Assembly: GCF_016862315.1 (NCBI RefSeq)
Contig: NZ_BOMS01000016.1
Coordinates: forward strand, 1 to 60,005
Source of the DNA: Actinoplanes palleronii
GTDB lineage: Bacteria; Actinomycetota; Actinomycetes; Mycobacteriales; Micromonosporaceae
Length of the DNA: 60,005 nt
Reading direction: 5' to 3'
Numbering within the stretch: the first letter of the stretch is position 1; each line of letters begins with the position of its first letter. The translations under genes were made by a program, and so were the position numbers. Under the pieces are notes generated by a model. The model saw only the letters and a list, made by a program, of their open reading frames with translations, had not been told where the DNA came from and did no database searches. This document shows positions 24,818 to 33,952 of this stretch, one piece after another.

Positions 24818-26008
24818 GTGCAGGGGGCGTCGCAAGGCGTCCGTTTCATACCGCTTGTCCCATTCGTTACGCCTCACGTGACGAACTGGATGACCGCGGC
24901 CGGGCTCGCCTTCATCGCGGGCGGCCTCGCCACATTGATCAGTTTCCGGGCCGTGCTGTTCGGCGCCGGTGACGACGGAGCGGACGACGCCGGTGCGCGC
25001 CGCCCGCGCCGGGAGACGACACCTCGGAGCCGCCCGCAGCCCGAGCCCGAGCTCTTCGACACCGGCTCGGTCGCCGGGGCCGCCCCGCCGGCCCGGGCCC
25101 CGGCCGGCGAACGTTCCATGGACGGCATGGAGTCCTGGAACGGCGAGCCGTCCTTCGACGGCACGGAGTCCTGGAGCGGCGAGGCGTCCTTCGACGGCAC
25201 GGAGTCCTGGAGCGGCGAGGCGTCCTTCGACGGCACGGAGTCCTGGAGCGGCGAGGTCGGCGAGTCCTCCCGGTTCATCGACACCAGCGCCTGGCGGGCG
25301 GGCCCACCGGAGGATCCCGCGACGGACGATTCCGGCACCCTTCCTGCTGACACCGATTTTTCGTACGACGTCCCGTGCGCCGAGGAGCTCCCGTACGCGG
25401 GCCGGCTCTCGTACGACGGGGACCTGCCGTACGCCGGGGAGCCCCGGTACGCCGACCCGGTCCCGCCGCCGCGGCAACCGATGACCGACCGCTCGGACCG
25501 GATCAACGGCTGGGTCCGCCCCCACTATCCGGACCTGGACGACCGTCCACCGGCCGGTGACTACTGGACACCGGTGCCGGACGACCTCTACGCCGACCCG
25601 GAGCCGTCGGCCCGCGGCTACGGCTGGCCGGTCCGGGTGGAGCGACTCCCGGCCGCCCCGGCCTACGAGCCGTCGACCGGTTTTGATCTGACCCCGGTGC
25701 AGGCCGCCGAGCCGACCACGCTGGTGCCGACCTGGCCGCCGCCCGGCCCGGATCGCCAGGTCCGGCCGGCCCGCGCGTGGGGGGCCCGCGACGAGGGCCG
25801 CACCGTGCTGCCCCGGTCGGGGGAACCGGGCTCCGTCCGTACCGGAAGAAACAATGACGAATCGTCCTGGACCGATCCGGCGCGGCGCAGCCGCCGGGAC
25901 GCCGACCCGGCCCGCGACCGGGAACGCGGACCCCGGCCCCGGCCGCGCCCCCGCCCGGTCGCCGCCGCCGAACCCGACGCCGCCTACCGCAGCCGCCACT
26001 CCCGCTGA
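24818..26008 (+). CDS. Membrane-anchored disordered protein with in-frame repeats
   Basis: A 396-residue protein of unknown function. After a short N-terminus there is one membrane helix ([20 protein letters not shown]); the rest is polar, acidic and Pro-rich, apparently disordered and outside or along the membrane. At 25151-25256 a 36-base unit is repeated three times in frame, giving [12 protein letters not shown] repeats. A second series of tyrosine-rich units (LPYAG, LSYDG, LPYAG, PRYAD) follows. GTG at 24818 is preferred, since GAGGTG lies seven bases before it; the ATG at 24890 is the alternative. It is divergent from pccB. Confidence 0.65.
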   Translation: MQGASQGVRFIPLVPFVTPHVTNWMTAAGLAFIAGGLATLISFRAVLFGAGDDGADDAGARRPRRETTPRSRPQPEPELFDTGSVAGAAPPARAPAGERSMDGMESWNGEPSFDGTESWSGEASFDGTESWSGEASFDGTESWSGEVGESSRFIDTSAWRAGPPEDPATDDSGTLPADTDFSYDVPCAEELPYAGRLSYDGDLPYAGEPRYADPVPPPRQPMTDRSDRINGWVRPHYPDLDDRPPAGDYWTPVPDDLYADPEPSARGYGWPVRVERLPAAPAYEPSTGFDLTPVQAAEPTTLVPTWPPPGPDRQVRPARAWGARDEGRTVLPRSGEPGSVRTGRNNDESSWTDPARRSRRDADPARDRERGPRPRPRPRPVAAAEPDAAYRSRHSR

Positions 26009-26089
26009 CCCGTCCCGCCGGTCCCGGCCCGCCGCCCGTCCCGGCAAGACCGTGCCCACGCACCGCCCGCGGTTCGGTCACGGTTCGTC

Positions 26090-26143
26090 GGCTGGTCCTC
26101 AGGGGTGTGTCACGGGCCCGGACGCACCCCTGAGGACCAGCCC
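26090..26143. repeat. Long-hairpin repeat H, copy 3
   Basis: Arms GGCTGGTCCTCAGGGGTG and CACCCCTGAGGACCAGCC are perfectly complementary over 18 bases and flank a loop of about 18 bases rich in G and C. It lies between the stop at 26008 and the birA promoter at 26160, where it could act as a terminator. Confidence 0.85.
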
Positions 26144-26171
26144 GGCCGCGGCCGGGGCATAGGCTCGCGGG

Positions 26172-27026
26172 ATGGCCGCTTCCGGGTATACCGATCTGGA
26201 CCGTCCGCCGCTCTCCGAGCGCGCGCTGACCCGCGCCCTGGTCCAGCCCGGCGCGCTCTGGTCGCGGATCGACGTGCGCACCGAGACCGGCTCCACGAAC
26301 GCGGATGTCGGCGACGCGGCGCGCAGCGGTGTGCCGGAGGGCCTGGTCATCGTCGCCGAGCGGCAGGTCAGCGGCCGGGGCCGACGGGATCGGCAGTGGC
26401 ACAGCCCGGCTCGGGCCGGGCTGACCCTGAGCGTTCTGCTGCGACCCGGCGCCGCCGATCCGGGCCGCGACTGGGCGCCGACCGGACCGGGCTCGGTCAG
26501 CTGGCTGCCGCTGCTGGCCGGGGTGGCGCTGGCCGAGGCGGTGACCCGGGTTGCCGGGGTGGAGGCCGCGCTGAAGTGGCCGAACGACCTGCTGGTCGCG
26601 GAGCGCAAGTGCGCCGGGATCCTGGCCGAGATGTCCGGTGACGCGGTCGTCGTCGGGATCGGACTGAACGTGAGCACCCGGGCCGAGGAGCTGCCGGAGA
26701 CCACCGGGGTGCCGGCCACCTCGCTGCGGCTGGCCGGCGCGGAGAGCCTGGACCGCGATCCGTTGCTGCGCGCGCTGCTGCGCGGCCTGGAGCGGTGGTA
26801 CACCGGCTGGCGCGAGTCCGGCGGCGACGCCGAGATGTGCGGGCTGCTCGGCGAGTACCAGCGGCGATGCGCCACGATCGGCCGCGGCGTCCGGGTGCTG
26901 CTGCCCGGCGGCGGCGAGCTGATCGGCGAGGCGACCACGGTGGACCGGGACGGCCGATTGGTGGTCCGTACGGGGGATGATCAGGAACATCGCGTCTCGG
27001 CGGGAGACGTGCTGCACGTACGCTGA
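26172..27026 (+). CDS. birA: Biotin-[acetyl-CoA-carboxylase] ligase
   Basis: A 284-residue biotin protein ligase without the N-terminal DNA-binding domain of the E. coli protein. TGSTNADVGDAARSG near residue 38 and GRGRRDRQWHSPARAGLTLS near residue 75 bind biotinyl-5'-AMP; KWPNDLLVAERKCAGILAEM near residue 136 contains the catalytic Lys region. It attaches biotin to the carrier Lys of acyl-CoA carboxylase alpha subunits, which fits its location near pccB. TAGGCT (26160-26165) stands six bases before the ATG, so the mRNA is likely leaderless. The next gene starts four bases after its stop. Confidence 0.92.
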   Translation: MAASGYTDLDRPPLSERALTRALVQPGALWSRIDVRTETGSTNADVGDAARSGVPEGLVIVAERQVSGRGRRDRQWHSPARAGLTLSVLLRPGAADPGRDWAPTGPGSVSWLPLLAGVALAEAVTRVAGVEAALKWPNDLLVAERKCAGILAEMSGDAVVVGIGLNVSTRAEELPETTGVPATSLRLAGAESLDRDPLLRALLRGLERWYTGWRESGGDAEMCGLLGEYQRRCATIGRGVRVLLPGGGELIGEATTVDRDGRLVVRTGDDQEHRVSAGDVLHVR

Positions 27027-27030
27027 TCGG

Positions 27031-27600
27031 GTGGCGTTCCCGGCGGAAGTTCTCTCGGAGCAGGAGGAGGTCGTCCTCCACCTGCGTCCGCACGGCAAGT
27101 CGGTGGTCGGCCCGGTCCTGGTGCTGGTCCTGACGATCGCCGCCCTGGTCATGGCATGGGTGCTGCTGCCGGACAACGAGGGCGGCCGGATCGGTCTCGG
27201 CCTGGTCGCCGCGATCACGCTCTACCACGGCGCGCGCTACGCGGTGCATCCGCTGGCCCAGTGGCGGTGCACCCACTACGTGCTGACCAGCGACCGGATC
27301 CTGCTGCAGCACGGCATCCTCACCAGGGAACGCCGCGACCTGCCGCTGAACCGGGTCAACGACCACGCGCTGAGCCAGTCGCTGCTGGACCGGATGTTCG
27401 GCACCGGCACCCTGGTGATCGACTCGATCGGGGAGCAGAGCGCCCGGCTGACCGGGGTGCCGCACGCCCAGCAGGTGCAGACCACCCTGTACGAGCTGAT
27501 CGAGCTGAGCCCGGACGACGACGAGGACGACGAGGACGGCCCGGACGTGGAGGAGGCGCCGGAACCGCGTCGCGGTCTCTTCCGGCGCCCCGTCGGCTGA
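27031..27600 (+). CDS. PH domain (YdbS/YdbT-type) membrane protein
   Basis: A 189-residue protein with two membrane helices (VGPVLVLVLTIAALVMAWVL and the following segment to LYHGARYAV), then a bacterial PH domain: YVLTSDRILLQHGILTRERR, DLPLNRVNDHALSQS, GTGTLVIDSIGEQ. The tail is acidic. The role is unknown; such proteins are placed at the membrane next to biotin ligase genes in several actinomycetes. The GTG at 27031 is taken as start because TACGCT (27019-27024) lies six bases before it, although that -10 lies inside the end of birA. Confidence 0.82.
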   Translation: MAFPAEVLSEQEEVVLHLRPHGKSVVGPVLVLVLTIAALVMAWVLLPDNEGGRIGLGLVAAITLYHGARYAVHPLAQWRCTHYVLTSDRILLQHGILTRERRDLPLNRVNDHALSQSLLDRMFGTGTLVIDSIGEQSARLTGVPHAQQVQTTLYELIELSPDDDEDDEDGPDVEEAPEPRRGLFRRPVG

Positions 27601-27606
27601 ACGGAC

Positions 27607-28155
27607 TCAGCTCTTCAGGCGGGTGTCCAGCTCGGCCGCGCTGCCCGGCACGTCGATCGCGCTGAGCTCGGCGAAGCCGGCCGTCGCGTCCATATCGGTG
27701 ATCGCGCCCTCGTGGCCGTCGACCGGCGGCTTGAGGAAGACGAACGTCCGGTACGCCCAGAAGCGGAACACCGTGGCGATGCCGATGCCGATCAGGGTGA
27801 CGCCGAGGAACGCCACCTCGTCGTTCTTCTCGGTGAGGCCGAAGCCGTACTTGCCGATCGCCACCATGCCGGACTGGATGACCATGCCGACCAGGTTGAA
27901 CCCGAAGAACAGTGTGTACTCGCGGCGCAGCGCGGTCCGGGTGTGGTGGCGGTAGGTCCAGTAACGGTTCGCCAGGTACGCCAGGGTGGTCGTGATGACC
28001 GTCGCGATGACGCTCGCCTTGACCGCGCCGATCGGCAGCAGACCGTAGGTGATCGCCATGTAGAGAAGCGTGTTGCCGGCTCCGATGATGCCGAAGGCGA
28101 TGGCTTCCGGAGCGAGACGGCGCAGGCGGTCCGTCAGCGAAGCGGCTGAGGGCAT
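27607..28155 (-). CDS. GtrA family membrane protein (1)
   Basis: A 182-residue protein with four membrane helices of the GtrA type. The first helix follows RRLAPEAIAFGIIGAGNTLLY; ANRYWTYRHHTRTALRREYTLFF is the conserved loop between helices two and three; VFRFWAYRTFVF closes the last helix. GtrA proteins are thought to flip lipid-linked sugars or support polyprenyl-linked glycosylation in cell envelope synthesis. TAAGGT (28162-28167) stands six bases before the ATG. It is convergent with the PH-domain gene, with six bases between stops, and follows a second GtrA gene on the same strand. Confidence 0.85.
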   Translation of the reverse strand: MPSAASLTDRLRRLAPEAIAFGIIGAGNTLLYMAITYGLLPIGAVKASVIATVITTTLAYLANRYWTYRHHTRTALRREYTLFFGFNLVGMVIQSGMVAIGKYGFGLTEKNDEVAFLGVTLIGIGIATVFRFWAYRTFVFLKPPVDGHEGAITDMDATAGFAELSAIDVPGSAAELDTRLKS

Positions 28156-28192
28156 TGGGCAACCTTACGGGGATGGGCGTGGGAACGCCGAA

Positions 28193-28711
28193 TCACTGAG
28201 GCCCGGGTGACGGCGAAGTCACACTTCCGGTCCGGGGCACCTCGGCCGGGACGACGGTGGCCCGGAACACGAATTTTCGATATGACCAGAAGCGAAATAT
28301 GGTACCGGCCGCGGTGCCGACGAGTTGCCCCGCGATGTTGTCGGCGAGCGGGCTCTGCAGCGCCGGCCAGATCTGGCCGAGGCCGTAGTGACTGATCGCG
28401 AGACAGGCCAGCGCGATGCCCAGGCCGATCGCGTTCAGCACGAAGAACGTCGTGTACTGCCGGGCCAGGTGGGTGTGCTCGCCGTGCCGCCAGGTCCAGA
28501 ACCGGTTGCCGGCGAACGCCAGGGTGGTCGCCACGATCGTCGAGCAGGTCTTGGCGGTCAGGGTCTCGCTGCCCGCGTTCAGCAGCAGGTTGAAGATGAG
28601 CAGGTCGACGGCGAACGCGACGCCGCCGACCGCACCGAACTTGCCCGCCTCCCGGGCCAGCGCCCGCAGCCGGGTGCGTAGTCCGGTCGGCCGCGCTGAG
28701 GTCGGGGGCAC
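28193..28711 (-). CDS. GtrA family membrane protein (2)
   Basis: A 172-residue paralogue of the preceding GtrA protein, with the matching blocks GKFGAVGGVAFAVDLLIFNL, GNRFWTWRHGEHTHLARQYT and IFRFWSYRKFVFR. The tandem pair probably arose by duplication; the N- and C-terminal tails differ. I place the start at the GTG at 28711, with TACCTT (28719-28724) seven bases upstream; the open frame beyond it has low-complexity content. No glycosyltransferase gene is adjacent, so the substrate cannot be inferred. Confidence 0.82.
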   Translation of the reverse strand: MPPTSARPTGLRTRLRALAREAGKFGAVGGVAFAVDLLIFNLLLNAGSETLTAKTCSTIVATTLAFAGNRFWTWRHGEHTHLARQYTTFFVLNAIGLGIALACLAISHYGLGQIWPALQSPLADNIAGQLVGTAAGTIFRFWSYRKFVFRATVVPAEVPRTGSVTSPSPGPQ

Positions 28712-28763
28712 GCGACCCAAGGTACCGTCGCCCCGCTCGCCCCGCCCGTCCCGTTGCACAACC

Positions 28764-29528
28764 TCAACCGGCGGTGCCGGCATGGTCACGCTGCCGGTAC
28801 GGAGAGTGCCGGAACCCGTCGATCTCCCGGATCTCGTCGAGCCGCCCGCGGCACTCCGCGCACCGTCCAAGATGGGTACGCATCCGGTGCGTGTCGCGCG
28901 CGGCGAGCCGGCCGCGCACCTGCGGGCCCAGCCGGTCACCGGCCCACCGGCACTCCGGGTGCTCCGCCGCGGTGACGTGCTGTTGCAGGTAGAGGCTGCG
29001 CAGTCCCTCCCGGGCGCGGTGGGCGAGGACGGCCACCGCGTTCGGGGTCAGGCCCATCTGCGGCGCGAGCTCGGCCGGGGTGCTGCCCTCCACCTCGGTC
29101 TGCCAGAGCACGTCGCGCCAGCGGGCCGGCAGCTGGCGGAAGGCGGCCGCCGCGAAGCTGCGCTCGAGCCGTTCCAGCGCCGGGTCGGTGTACGGCTCGC
29201 CGGCGTCGTAGCGGCTCAGGTCGTCGGTGAACTCCAGCCGCCGGTCGGAGCGGGCGCGCTGGTAACAGACGTGCCGCATGGTGGTGTGCAGGTAGGCGCG
29301 GAACGCGACGAGGGGCCCGCGGCCGGCCCGGAGCGAGGCGAACAGCTTGGCGAAGGTCTCGGCGACCAGATCGTCGGCGTCGGCGGGGTCGCGCGCCAGG
29401 CCGAACGCGAACGATCGCGCCGCCGCATGGTGGCGCTCGTAGAGCGTCCCGTATGCGGCGGTGTCGCCGGCCCGGACGGCGGCGAGTAGATCCGTGTCCG
29501 AGTCCACGTCGTTGCCCGGGGTCGTCAT
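28764..29528 (-). CDS. ECF sigma factor with C-terminal zinc-finger domain
   Basis: A 254-residue sigma-70 family factor. Region 2 spans about 12-85 (LYERHHAAARSFAFGLARDP, DDLVAETFAKLF), and region 4 about 130-180 (LPARWRDVLWQTEVEG, LAPQMGLTPNAVAVLAHRAR as helix-turn-helix). After it comes HPECRWAG and HLGRCAECRGRLDEI: a H-x3-C-x2-C group like the zinc-binding anti-sigma domain, here fused to the sigma factor. No separate anti-sigma gene is adjacent. The start is ATG at 29528, preceded by AGGAGG. Confidence 0.85.
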   Translation of the reverse strand: MTTPGNDVDSDTDLLAAVRAGDTAAYGTLYERHHAAARSFAFGLARDPADADDLVAETFAKLFASLRAGRGPLVAFRAYLHTTMRHVCYQRARSDRRLEFTDDLSRYDAGEPYTDPALERLERSFAAAAFRQLPARWRDVLWQTEVEGSTPAELAPQMGLTPNAVAVLAHRAREGLRSLYLQQHVTAAEHPECRWAGDRLGPQVRGRLAARDTHRMRTHLGRCAECRGRLDEIREIDGFRHSPYRQRDHAGTAG

Positions 29529-29827
29529 TCCGCCTCCTGTGGCAGGAACTGCGAGGAAAGCCCGATTAGGTGAAAGCTTAAGGCTTAAGTCCCTTTTGTG
29601 AAAGTTGTCGAGAGTGGCGGTGTGGCTGGCGAGATTGCTCGCTCGTGCACCAATCGGCGAAGAATCGCTCGTCATTGCGCACCGCAGCCAAAGAATGTGC
29701 GGTTGTCCACAGGTTCAACCGATGAACTGCATGGGGATGGGGCCTAATCTGATGTGACTCCCATGACAACAGCCGGATTTCCCCGGCCGATCTGTCATTG
29801 GTCAGTGCCGACCGAAGGAGCTTCACT
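29529..29827. other. Divergent regulatory region before pckG
   Basis: The 299 bases between the sigma factor gene and pckG hold no gene. This is one of the less GC-rich intergenic stretches of the window, with AGGTGAAAGCTTAAGGCTTA near 29569-29588. TTGTCCACA at 29703-29711 is an exact actinomycete DnaA-box sequence, followed by GGTTCAACC, itself part of an imperfect inverted repeat with GGTTG. Confidence 0.5.
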
Positions 29828-31633
29828 TTGTCTCACCCCCACACCTCGCACCCCCGCTTGCTGGCGTGGATCGACGAGGTCGCCGCCCTGACAACGCCCG
29901 ACCGGATCGTCTGGTGCGATGGTTCGGACGCCGAGTGGACCCGCCTCACCGATGAGCTCGTCGAGTCCGGCGCTCTGGTCCGGCTCGATGACAAGAAGAA
30001 GCCGAACTCGTTCTGGGCGCGTACCGACCCGTCCGACGTGGCGCGGGTCGAGGAACGCACCTTCATCTGCTCGGCCGACGAGGCCGACGCCGGGCCCACC
30101 AACAACTGGATGGCGCCGGCCGAGATGAAGGCCCTGATGACGGAGCTGTACCGGGGGTCGATGCGGGGCCGGACGATGTACGTCGTCCCGTTCTGCATGG
30201 GACCGCTGGACGCGGAGAACCCGATGTTCGGCGTCGAACTGACCGACAGCCCGTACGTCGTCGCGAGCATGCGCATCATGACCCGGATGGGGGCCGAGGT
30301 CCTGACCGCGCTGGGCGACGACGCGGACTTCGTGCCCGCGCTGCACTCGATCGGCGCGCCGCTGGCCGAGGGCGACGACGACGTCGCGTGGCCGTGCAAC
30401 GAGACCAAGTACATCTCGCACTTCCCGGAGAGCCGGGAGATCTGGTCCTTCGGCTCCGGGTACGGCGGCAACTCGCTGCTCGGCAAGAAGTGCTTCGCGC
30501 TGCGGATCGCCAGCGTGGCCGCCCGGGACGAGGGCTGGCTCGCCGAGCACATGCTGATCATGAAGGTGACCTCGCCGGAGGGCACCGTCCGGTACATCGC
30601 CGGCGCGTTCCCGTCGGCCTGCGGCAAGACCAACCTGGCCATGCTCGAGCCGACCCTGCCGGGCTGGAAGGTGGAGACCGTCGGCGACGACATCGCCTGG
30701 ATGCGGTTCGGCGAGGACGGCCGGCTGTGGGCGACCAACCCGGAGTTCGGGCTGTTCGGCGTCGCGCCCGGCACCGACTTCCACACCAACCCGAACGCGA
30801 TGCGCACGCTCGCCAAGGGCAACTCGGTCTTCACCAACGTGGCGCTGACCGACGACGGCGACATCTGGTGGGAGGGCATGGGCGAGCCGCCCGCGCACCT
30901 GACCGACTGGAAGGGCCAGGACTGGACGCCGGAGTCGGAGGCGCCGTCGAGCCACCCGAACAGCCGGTTCTGCACCCCGATCGAGCAGTGCCCGATCCTC
31001 GCCGACGAGTACCACGACCCGCGCGGCGTGCCGATCGACGCGATCCTGTTCGGCGGCCGCCGCAAGACCACGATCCCGCTGGTCGCCGAGGCCCGCGACT
31101 GGGTGCACGGCGTCTACCTGGGCGCGACCCTGTCGTCCGAGACGACCGCGGCCGCGGTCGGCCAGGTCGGCGTGGTCCGCCGCGACCCGATGGCGATGCT
31201 GCCGTTCATCGGCTACCACGCCGGCGACTACTTCCAGCACTGGATCGACATGGCCAAGGGCGCCTCCGGCGACGCGTCCAAGCTGCCCAAGGTCTTCTAC
31301 GTGAACTGGTTCCGGCGCGCCGAGGACGGCGGCTTCCTCTGGCCCGGCTTCGGCGAGAACAGCCGGGTGCTCAAGTGGGTCGTCGAGCGGCTGGAGGGCA
31401 AGGCCGACGCGGTGGAGACCCCGATCGGGCACGTCGCCACCCCGGAGTCGCTCGACCTGACCGGCCTGGACATCTCGCTCGCCGACGTCGAGGCGGTGCT
31501 GCGCGTCGACAAGGACGAGTGGCTGGCCGAGATCCCGCAGGTCACCGAGTGGTTCGAGAAGTTCGGCGACAAGCTGCCCGCGGTGCTCTGGGCCGAGCTG
31601 GACGCGCTGCGCGCCCGGCTCGCCGACGCCTGA
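29828..31633 (+). CDS. pckG: Phosphoenolpyruvate carboxykinase (GTP)
   Basis: A 601-residue GTP-dependent PEPCK, the usual length. It interconverts oxaloacetate + GTP and phosphoenolpyruvate + CO2 + GDP, the first step of gluconeogenesis. Visible are [34 protein letters not shown], the P-loop [13 protein letters not shown] with the reactive Cys, and the metal-binding [20 protein letters not shown] lies in the guanine region. The TTG at 29828 is the start: AAGGAG (29815-29820) is seven bases upstream and the N-terminus then reads like other family members. A GC hairpin (31641-31668) follows the stop. glpX at 37977 is another gluconeogenic gene in the window. Confidence 0.95.
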   Translation: MSHPHTSHPRLLAWIDEVAALTTPDRIVWCDGSDAEWTRLTDELVESGALVRLDDKKKPNSFWARTDPSDVARVEERTFICSADEADAGPTNNWMAPAEMKALMTELYRGSMRGRTMYVVPFCMGPLDAENPMFGVELTDSPYVVASMRIMTRMGAEVLTALGDDADFVPALHSIGAPLAEGDDDVAWPCNETKYISHFPESREIWSFGSGYGGNSLLGKKCFALRIASVAARDEGWLAEHMLIMKVTSPEGTVRYIAGAFPSACGKTNLAMLEPTLPGWKVETVGDDIAWMRFGEDGRLWATNPEFGLFGVAPGTDFHTNPNAMRTLAKGNSVFTNVALTDDGDIWWEGMGEPPAHLTDWKGQDWTPESEAPSSHPNSRFCTPIEQCPILADEYHDPRGVPIDAILFGGRRKTTIPLVAEARDWVHGVYLGATLSSETTAAAVGQVGVVRRDPMAMLPFIGYHAGDYFQHWIDMAKGASGDASKLPKVFYVNWFRRAEDGGFLWPGFGENSRVLKWVVERLEGKADAVETPIGHVATPESLDLTGLDISLADVEAVLRVDKDEWLAEIPQVTEWFEKFGDKLPAVLWAELDALRARLADA

Positions 31634-31640
31634 CCGATCG

Positions 31641-31668
31641 CGCTCGCCCCTGCGCCAAGGGGCGAGCG
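31641..31668. terminator. Terminator-like hairpin after pckG
   Basis: Arms CGCTCGCCCCT and AGGGGCGAGCG pair perfectly over 11 bases with a six-base loop, starting eight bases after the pckG stop. There is no T-run. Confidence 0.65.
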
Positions 31669-31762
31669 CCCGGTGGCCGATCGGGCGCATCTGGGCGCGG
31701 TTGGGCCCGTGGCGTACGGCCCCCGCTCGGGGTGACCGCAGGGGTGGCTACGCTTTGCGGTG

Positions 31763-32533
31763 ATGAACGTGCGGTCCCTGGTCTACTCCTTTTACGAACG
31801 GCGGCTCGCCGGGAAACTGGCCGGCAAGCCGGTGCCCCGCCATGTCGGCGTGATGTGTGACGGCAATCGCCGCTGGGCCCGCGAGATGGGTTTCGTCGAT
31901 CCGAACGACGGCCACCGGGTCGGCGCGGCCCGGATCAAGGAGCTGCTCACCTGGTGTGACCAGGCCGGCATCGAGCACGTCACGCTCTACCTGCTGGCCA
32001 CCGACAACCTGCGCCGCCCGGCCGCCGAGCTCGACCCGCTGGTGCGGATCATCGAGGATCTGGCGACCGAACTGGCCGAGGCGGGCAACCCCTGGCGGCT
32101 GCGGATGATGGGCGCGCTCGACCTGCTGCCCGCCGCGACCGCCGCGACGCTCAAGGCCGCGCAGGAGAAGACCCAGGACCGCAGCGGCGGCGTCGAGGTC
32201 AACCTCGCGGTCGGGTACGGCGGTCGGCGCGAGATCACCGACGCCGTCCGGTCCCTGCTGCAGCAGCACGCGGCGTCCGGCGGCACGCTCGAGGAACTCG
32301 CCGAGATCCTCGACGTCGAGCACATCGCCGAGCACCTCTACACCCGCGGCCAGCCCGACCCCGACCTGGTCATCCGGACCAGCGGCGAGCAGCGGCTGTC
32401 CGGGTTCCTGCTCTGGCAGTCGGCGCACTCGGAGTTCTACTTCCACGACGCGAACTGGCCGGACTTCCGCCGGATCGACTTCCTGCGCGCCTTGCGGTCC
32501 TACGGCAGCCGCCAGCGCCGCTACGGCGCCTGA
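31763..32533 (+). CDS. uppS: Z-isoprenyl diphosphate synthase (UppS family, Z-FPP synthase-like)
   Basis: A 256-residue cis-prenyltransferase. The active-site motif is VMCDGNRRWAREMGF near residue 31; other conserved parts are GAARIKELLTWCDQAGIEHV, YLLATDNLRRP, NLAVGYGGRREITDAV and DLVIRTSGEQRLSGFLLWQS. The DGNRRWAR variant and the LLWQS(A)xSE ending resemble the mycobacterial Z-farnesyl diphosphate synthase Rv1086 more than the long-chain enzyme, so the product may be a short Z-isoprenyl diphosphate. TACGCT (31749-31754) stands eight bases before the ATG, or five before a GTG directly preceding it, so the start is uncertain by one codon. Confidence 0.9.
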   Translation: MNVRSLVYSFYERRLAGKLAGKPVPRHVGVMCDGNRRWAREMGFVDPNDGHRVGAARIKELLTWCDQAGIEHVTLYLLATDNLRRPAAELDPLVRIIEDLATELAEAGNPWRLRMMGALDLLPAATAATLKAAQEKTQDRSGGVEVNLAVGYGGRREITDAVRSLLQQHAASGGTLEELAEILDVEHIAEHLYTRGQPDPDLVIRTSGEQRLSGFLLWQSAHSEFYFHDANWPDFRRIDFLRALRSYGSRQRRYGA

Positions 32534-32545
32534 CCTCTCCGGTAC

Positions 32546-32675
32546 GCGGAGCGCGTGAATTCCGTACCCAAACCCCCCACGCAGCGGCAGAAGCCGGTGA
32601 GTGGGGGGTTTGGGCGCGCTCCGCACCCAAAGTCCCCACGCAGCGGCAGAAGCCGGCGACGGTGGGGAGTTGTGG
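32546..32675. repeat. Nested double stem-loop element
   Basis: The first unit has outer arms GCGGAGCGCG (32546-32555) / CGCGCTCCGC (32615-32624) around inner arms CCCAAACCCCCCAC (32567-32580) / GTGGGGGGTTTGGG (32601-32614). A second, imperfect unit follows: CCCAAAGTCCCCAC (32626-32639) / GTGGGGAGTTGTGG (32662-32675). Both loops begin with GCAGCGGCAGAAGCCGG. It lies between the convergent uppS and otsB genes, so it may terminate transcription, but the conserved loop is unusual for a terminator. Confidence 0.8.
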
Positions 32676-32782
32676 TCAGGATCTGACCGACGCTTCACCC
32701 GGCCGGGATGGCCCTGCCCGGGACCGGCCGAGTCCGCGGTGCGCCCCGCAGCCTCACCAGCAGCCCCACACCCAGTCCCGCC

Positions 32783-32872
32783 CTCCCTGGGGGAGCCCCC
32801 GCAAGACAGTGTGGTGGAGACAGAAGACGGTCGCGGGCTGCCCTGTGGACAACCCGCGACCGTGGAAAACCT
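32783..32872. repeat. Downstream repeat R with DnaA-box-like word, copy 3
   Basis: CCCTGGGGGAGCCCCCGCAA, GACAGTGTG, then CCCTGTGGACAACCCGCGAC and CGTGGAAAACC. The last bases touch the stop codon of otsB (minus strand). TGTGGACAA at 32844-32852 is the exact complement of TTGTCCACA. Confidence 0.8.
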
Positions 32873-33679
32873 CTAGAACCGCCCCAAGCCCTCAGTCAAG
32901 AACTTCGCCACCGCGGTAGGCGACGCCAGCGTCAGATCCGCCGCGCTCGACACCTCCGCGCCGGTCTCGTCGTTGGCCACCGCGATCGCCATCCCGAAGA
33001 ACGCCGGGTCCACGGCCTCCCGCGCCCGCAGCGCATCAAATGCCTTGATATCCGACATGTCATCCCCGAAATACCATGCGCAGCCGGTGTCCCGGACGGC
33101 CTCGGTGATCACCATGCCCTTGTCCTGATCGACCGGCGGTTTCACCTCGACCACCATCCGGCCGCGCTGGATCTTCAGGTTGTCGCGTTCGGCGCGCTCG
33201 TGGGCCCACTGCTCGACCTCGGCGGCCCGTTCCGGGCACTCGCGGTAGTGCAGGGCGACGGAGAGTCGTTTGTACTCCACGAAGACCGGTTTGCTCAGTG
33301 CGGAGCGGGCGTCGGCGGCCAGCGCGGCCATCGGCTCCTCGTACTCCAGGGCGGCCGGTGTGGTGACCACCTTGCCCTCGTGCAGGACCTCGAGGCCGTA
33401 GAGGCCGAAGAGGTCGACGTGCTCCAGGGCGGCGAACCGGGTGCGCAGGAAGTCCACCGGACGGGCCGAGACGATCGCCACCCGGGCGACCCGGGCGGCC
33501 AGTCGTTCCAGCACGCCCGGCACCTCGGGCACCGGTTGGGATACGGACGGGTCCTTCGTCACCGGGGAGAGGACGCCGTCGAAATCGAAGAAGAACGTGG
33601 TCCTGGACGCATGTGCAACGGTGCGCGCCCAAGCGTCGTCAGCGCTCGCGGGATGGGTCGGACGCTCGGTCTCTGCCAC
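32873..33679 (-). CDS. otsB: Trehalose-6-phosphate phosphatase
   Basis: A 268-residue HAD-superfamily phosphatase. FFFDFDGVLSPV near residue 30 is motif I with the nucleophile Asp and acid/base Asp; IVSARPVDFLR is motif II; KPPVDQDKG contains the motif III Lys; WYFGDDMSDIKAFDAL is motif IV. It dephosphorylates trehalose-6-phosphate to trehalose. No otsA gene is in the window. The start is GTG at 33679, with TAGTCT (33686-33691) six bases before it, giving a leaderless mRNA. The 33692-33952 stretch to phoH holds no supported gene. Confidence 0.9.
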   Translation of the reverse strand: MAETERPTHPASADDAWARTVAHASRTTFFFDFDGVLSPVTKDPSVSQPVPEVPGVLERLAARVARVAIVSARPVDFLRTRFAALEHVDLFGLYGLEVLHEGKVVTTPAALEYEEPMAALAADARSALSKPVFVEYKRLSVALHYRECPERAAEVEQWAHERAERDNLKIQRGRMVVEVKPPVDQDKGMVITEAVRDTGCAWYFGDDMSDIKAFDALRAREAVDPAFFGMAIAVANDETGAEVSSAADLTLASPTAVAKFLTEGLGRF

Positions 33680-33952
33680 GTCGCCAGACTACCCGCGGAT
33701 GGTCCCCTTTTATGCCCGGCGGAATTCGCGTGGGGCGAGCGTCACCCGGGAGTGCCCGATTTTGCGCACTACCGCGGGAGGCTGTTGACCGCTAGCGTTT
33801 GAGTCATGGCACGGGGTCATCCCGAGCCAGCCGGCCGGCCCGGACCTGCGACAACTTGCGCCACAGGGCCCGCATCCCTGCCCTGTGCATGTGCCGGCGG
33901 CCGGAGGTGGCGGACCGCGGGTGGCGGGTTGCACGCCCGCTGGAGCAGGCCT

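Noticed and set aside
23183..26059. pccB extended far upstream on the minus strand.
   Set aside because: The part upstream of 24754 lies opposite the membrane protein gene and is low-complexity; GTG 24754 has a Shine-Dalgarno and the family's usual N-terminus.
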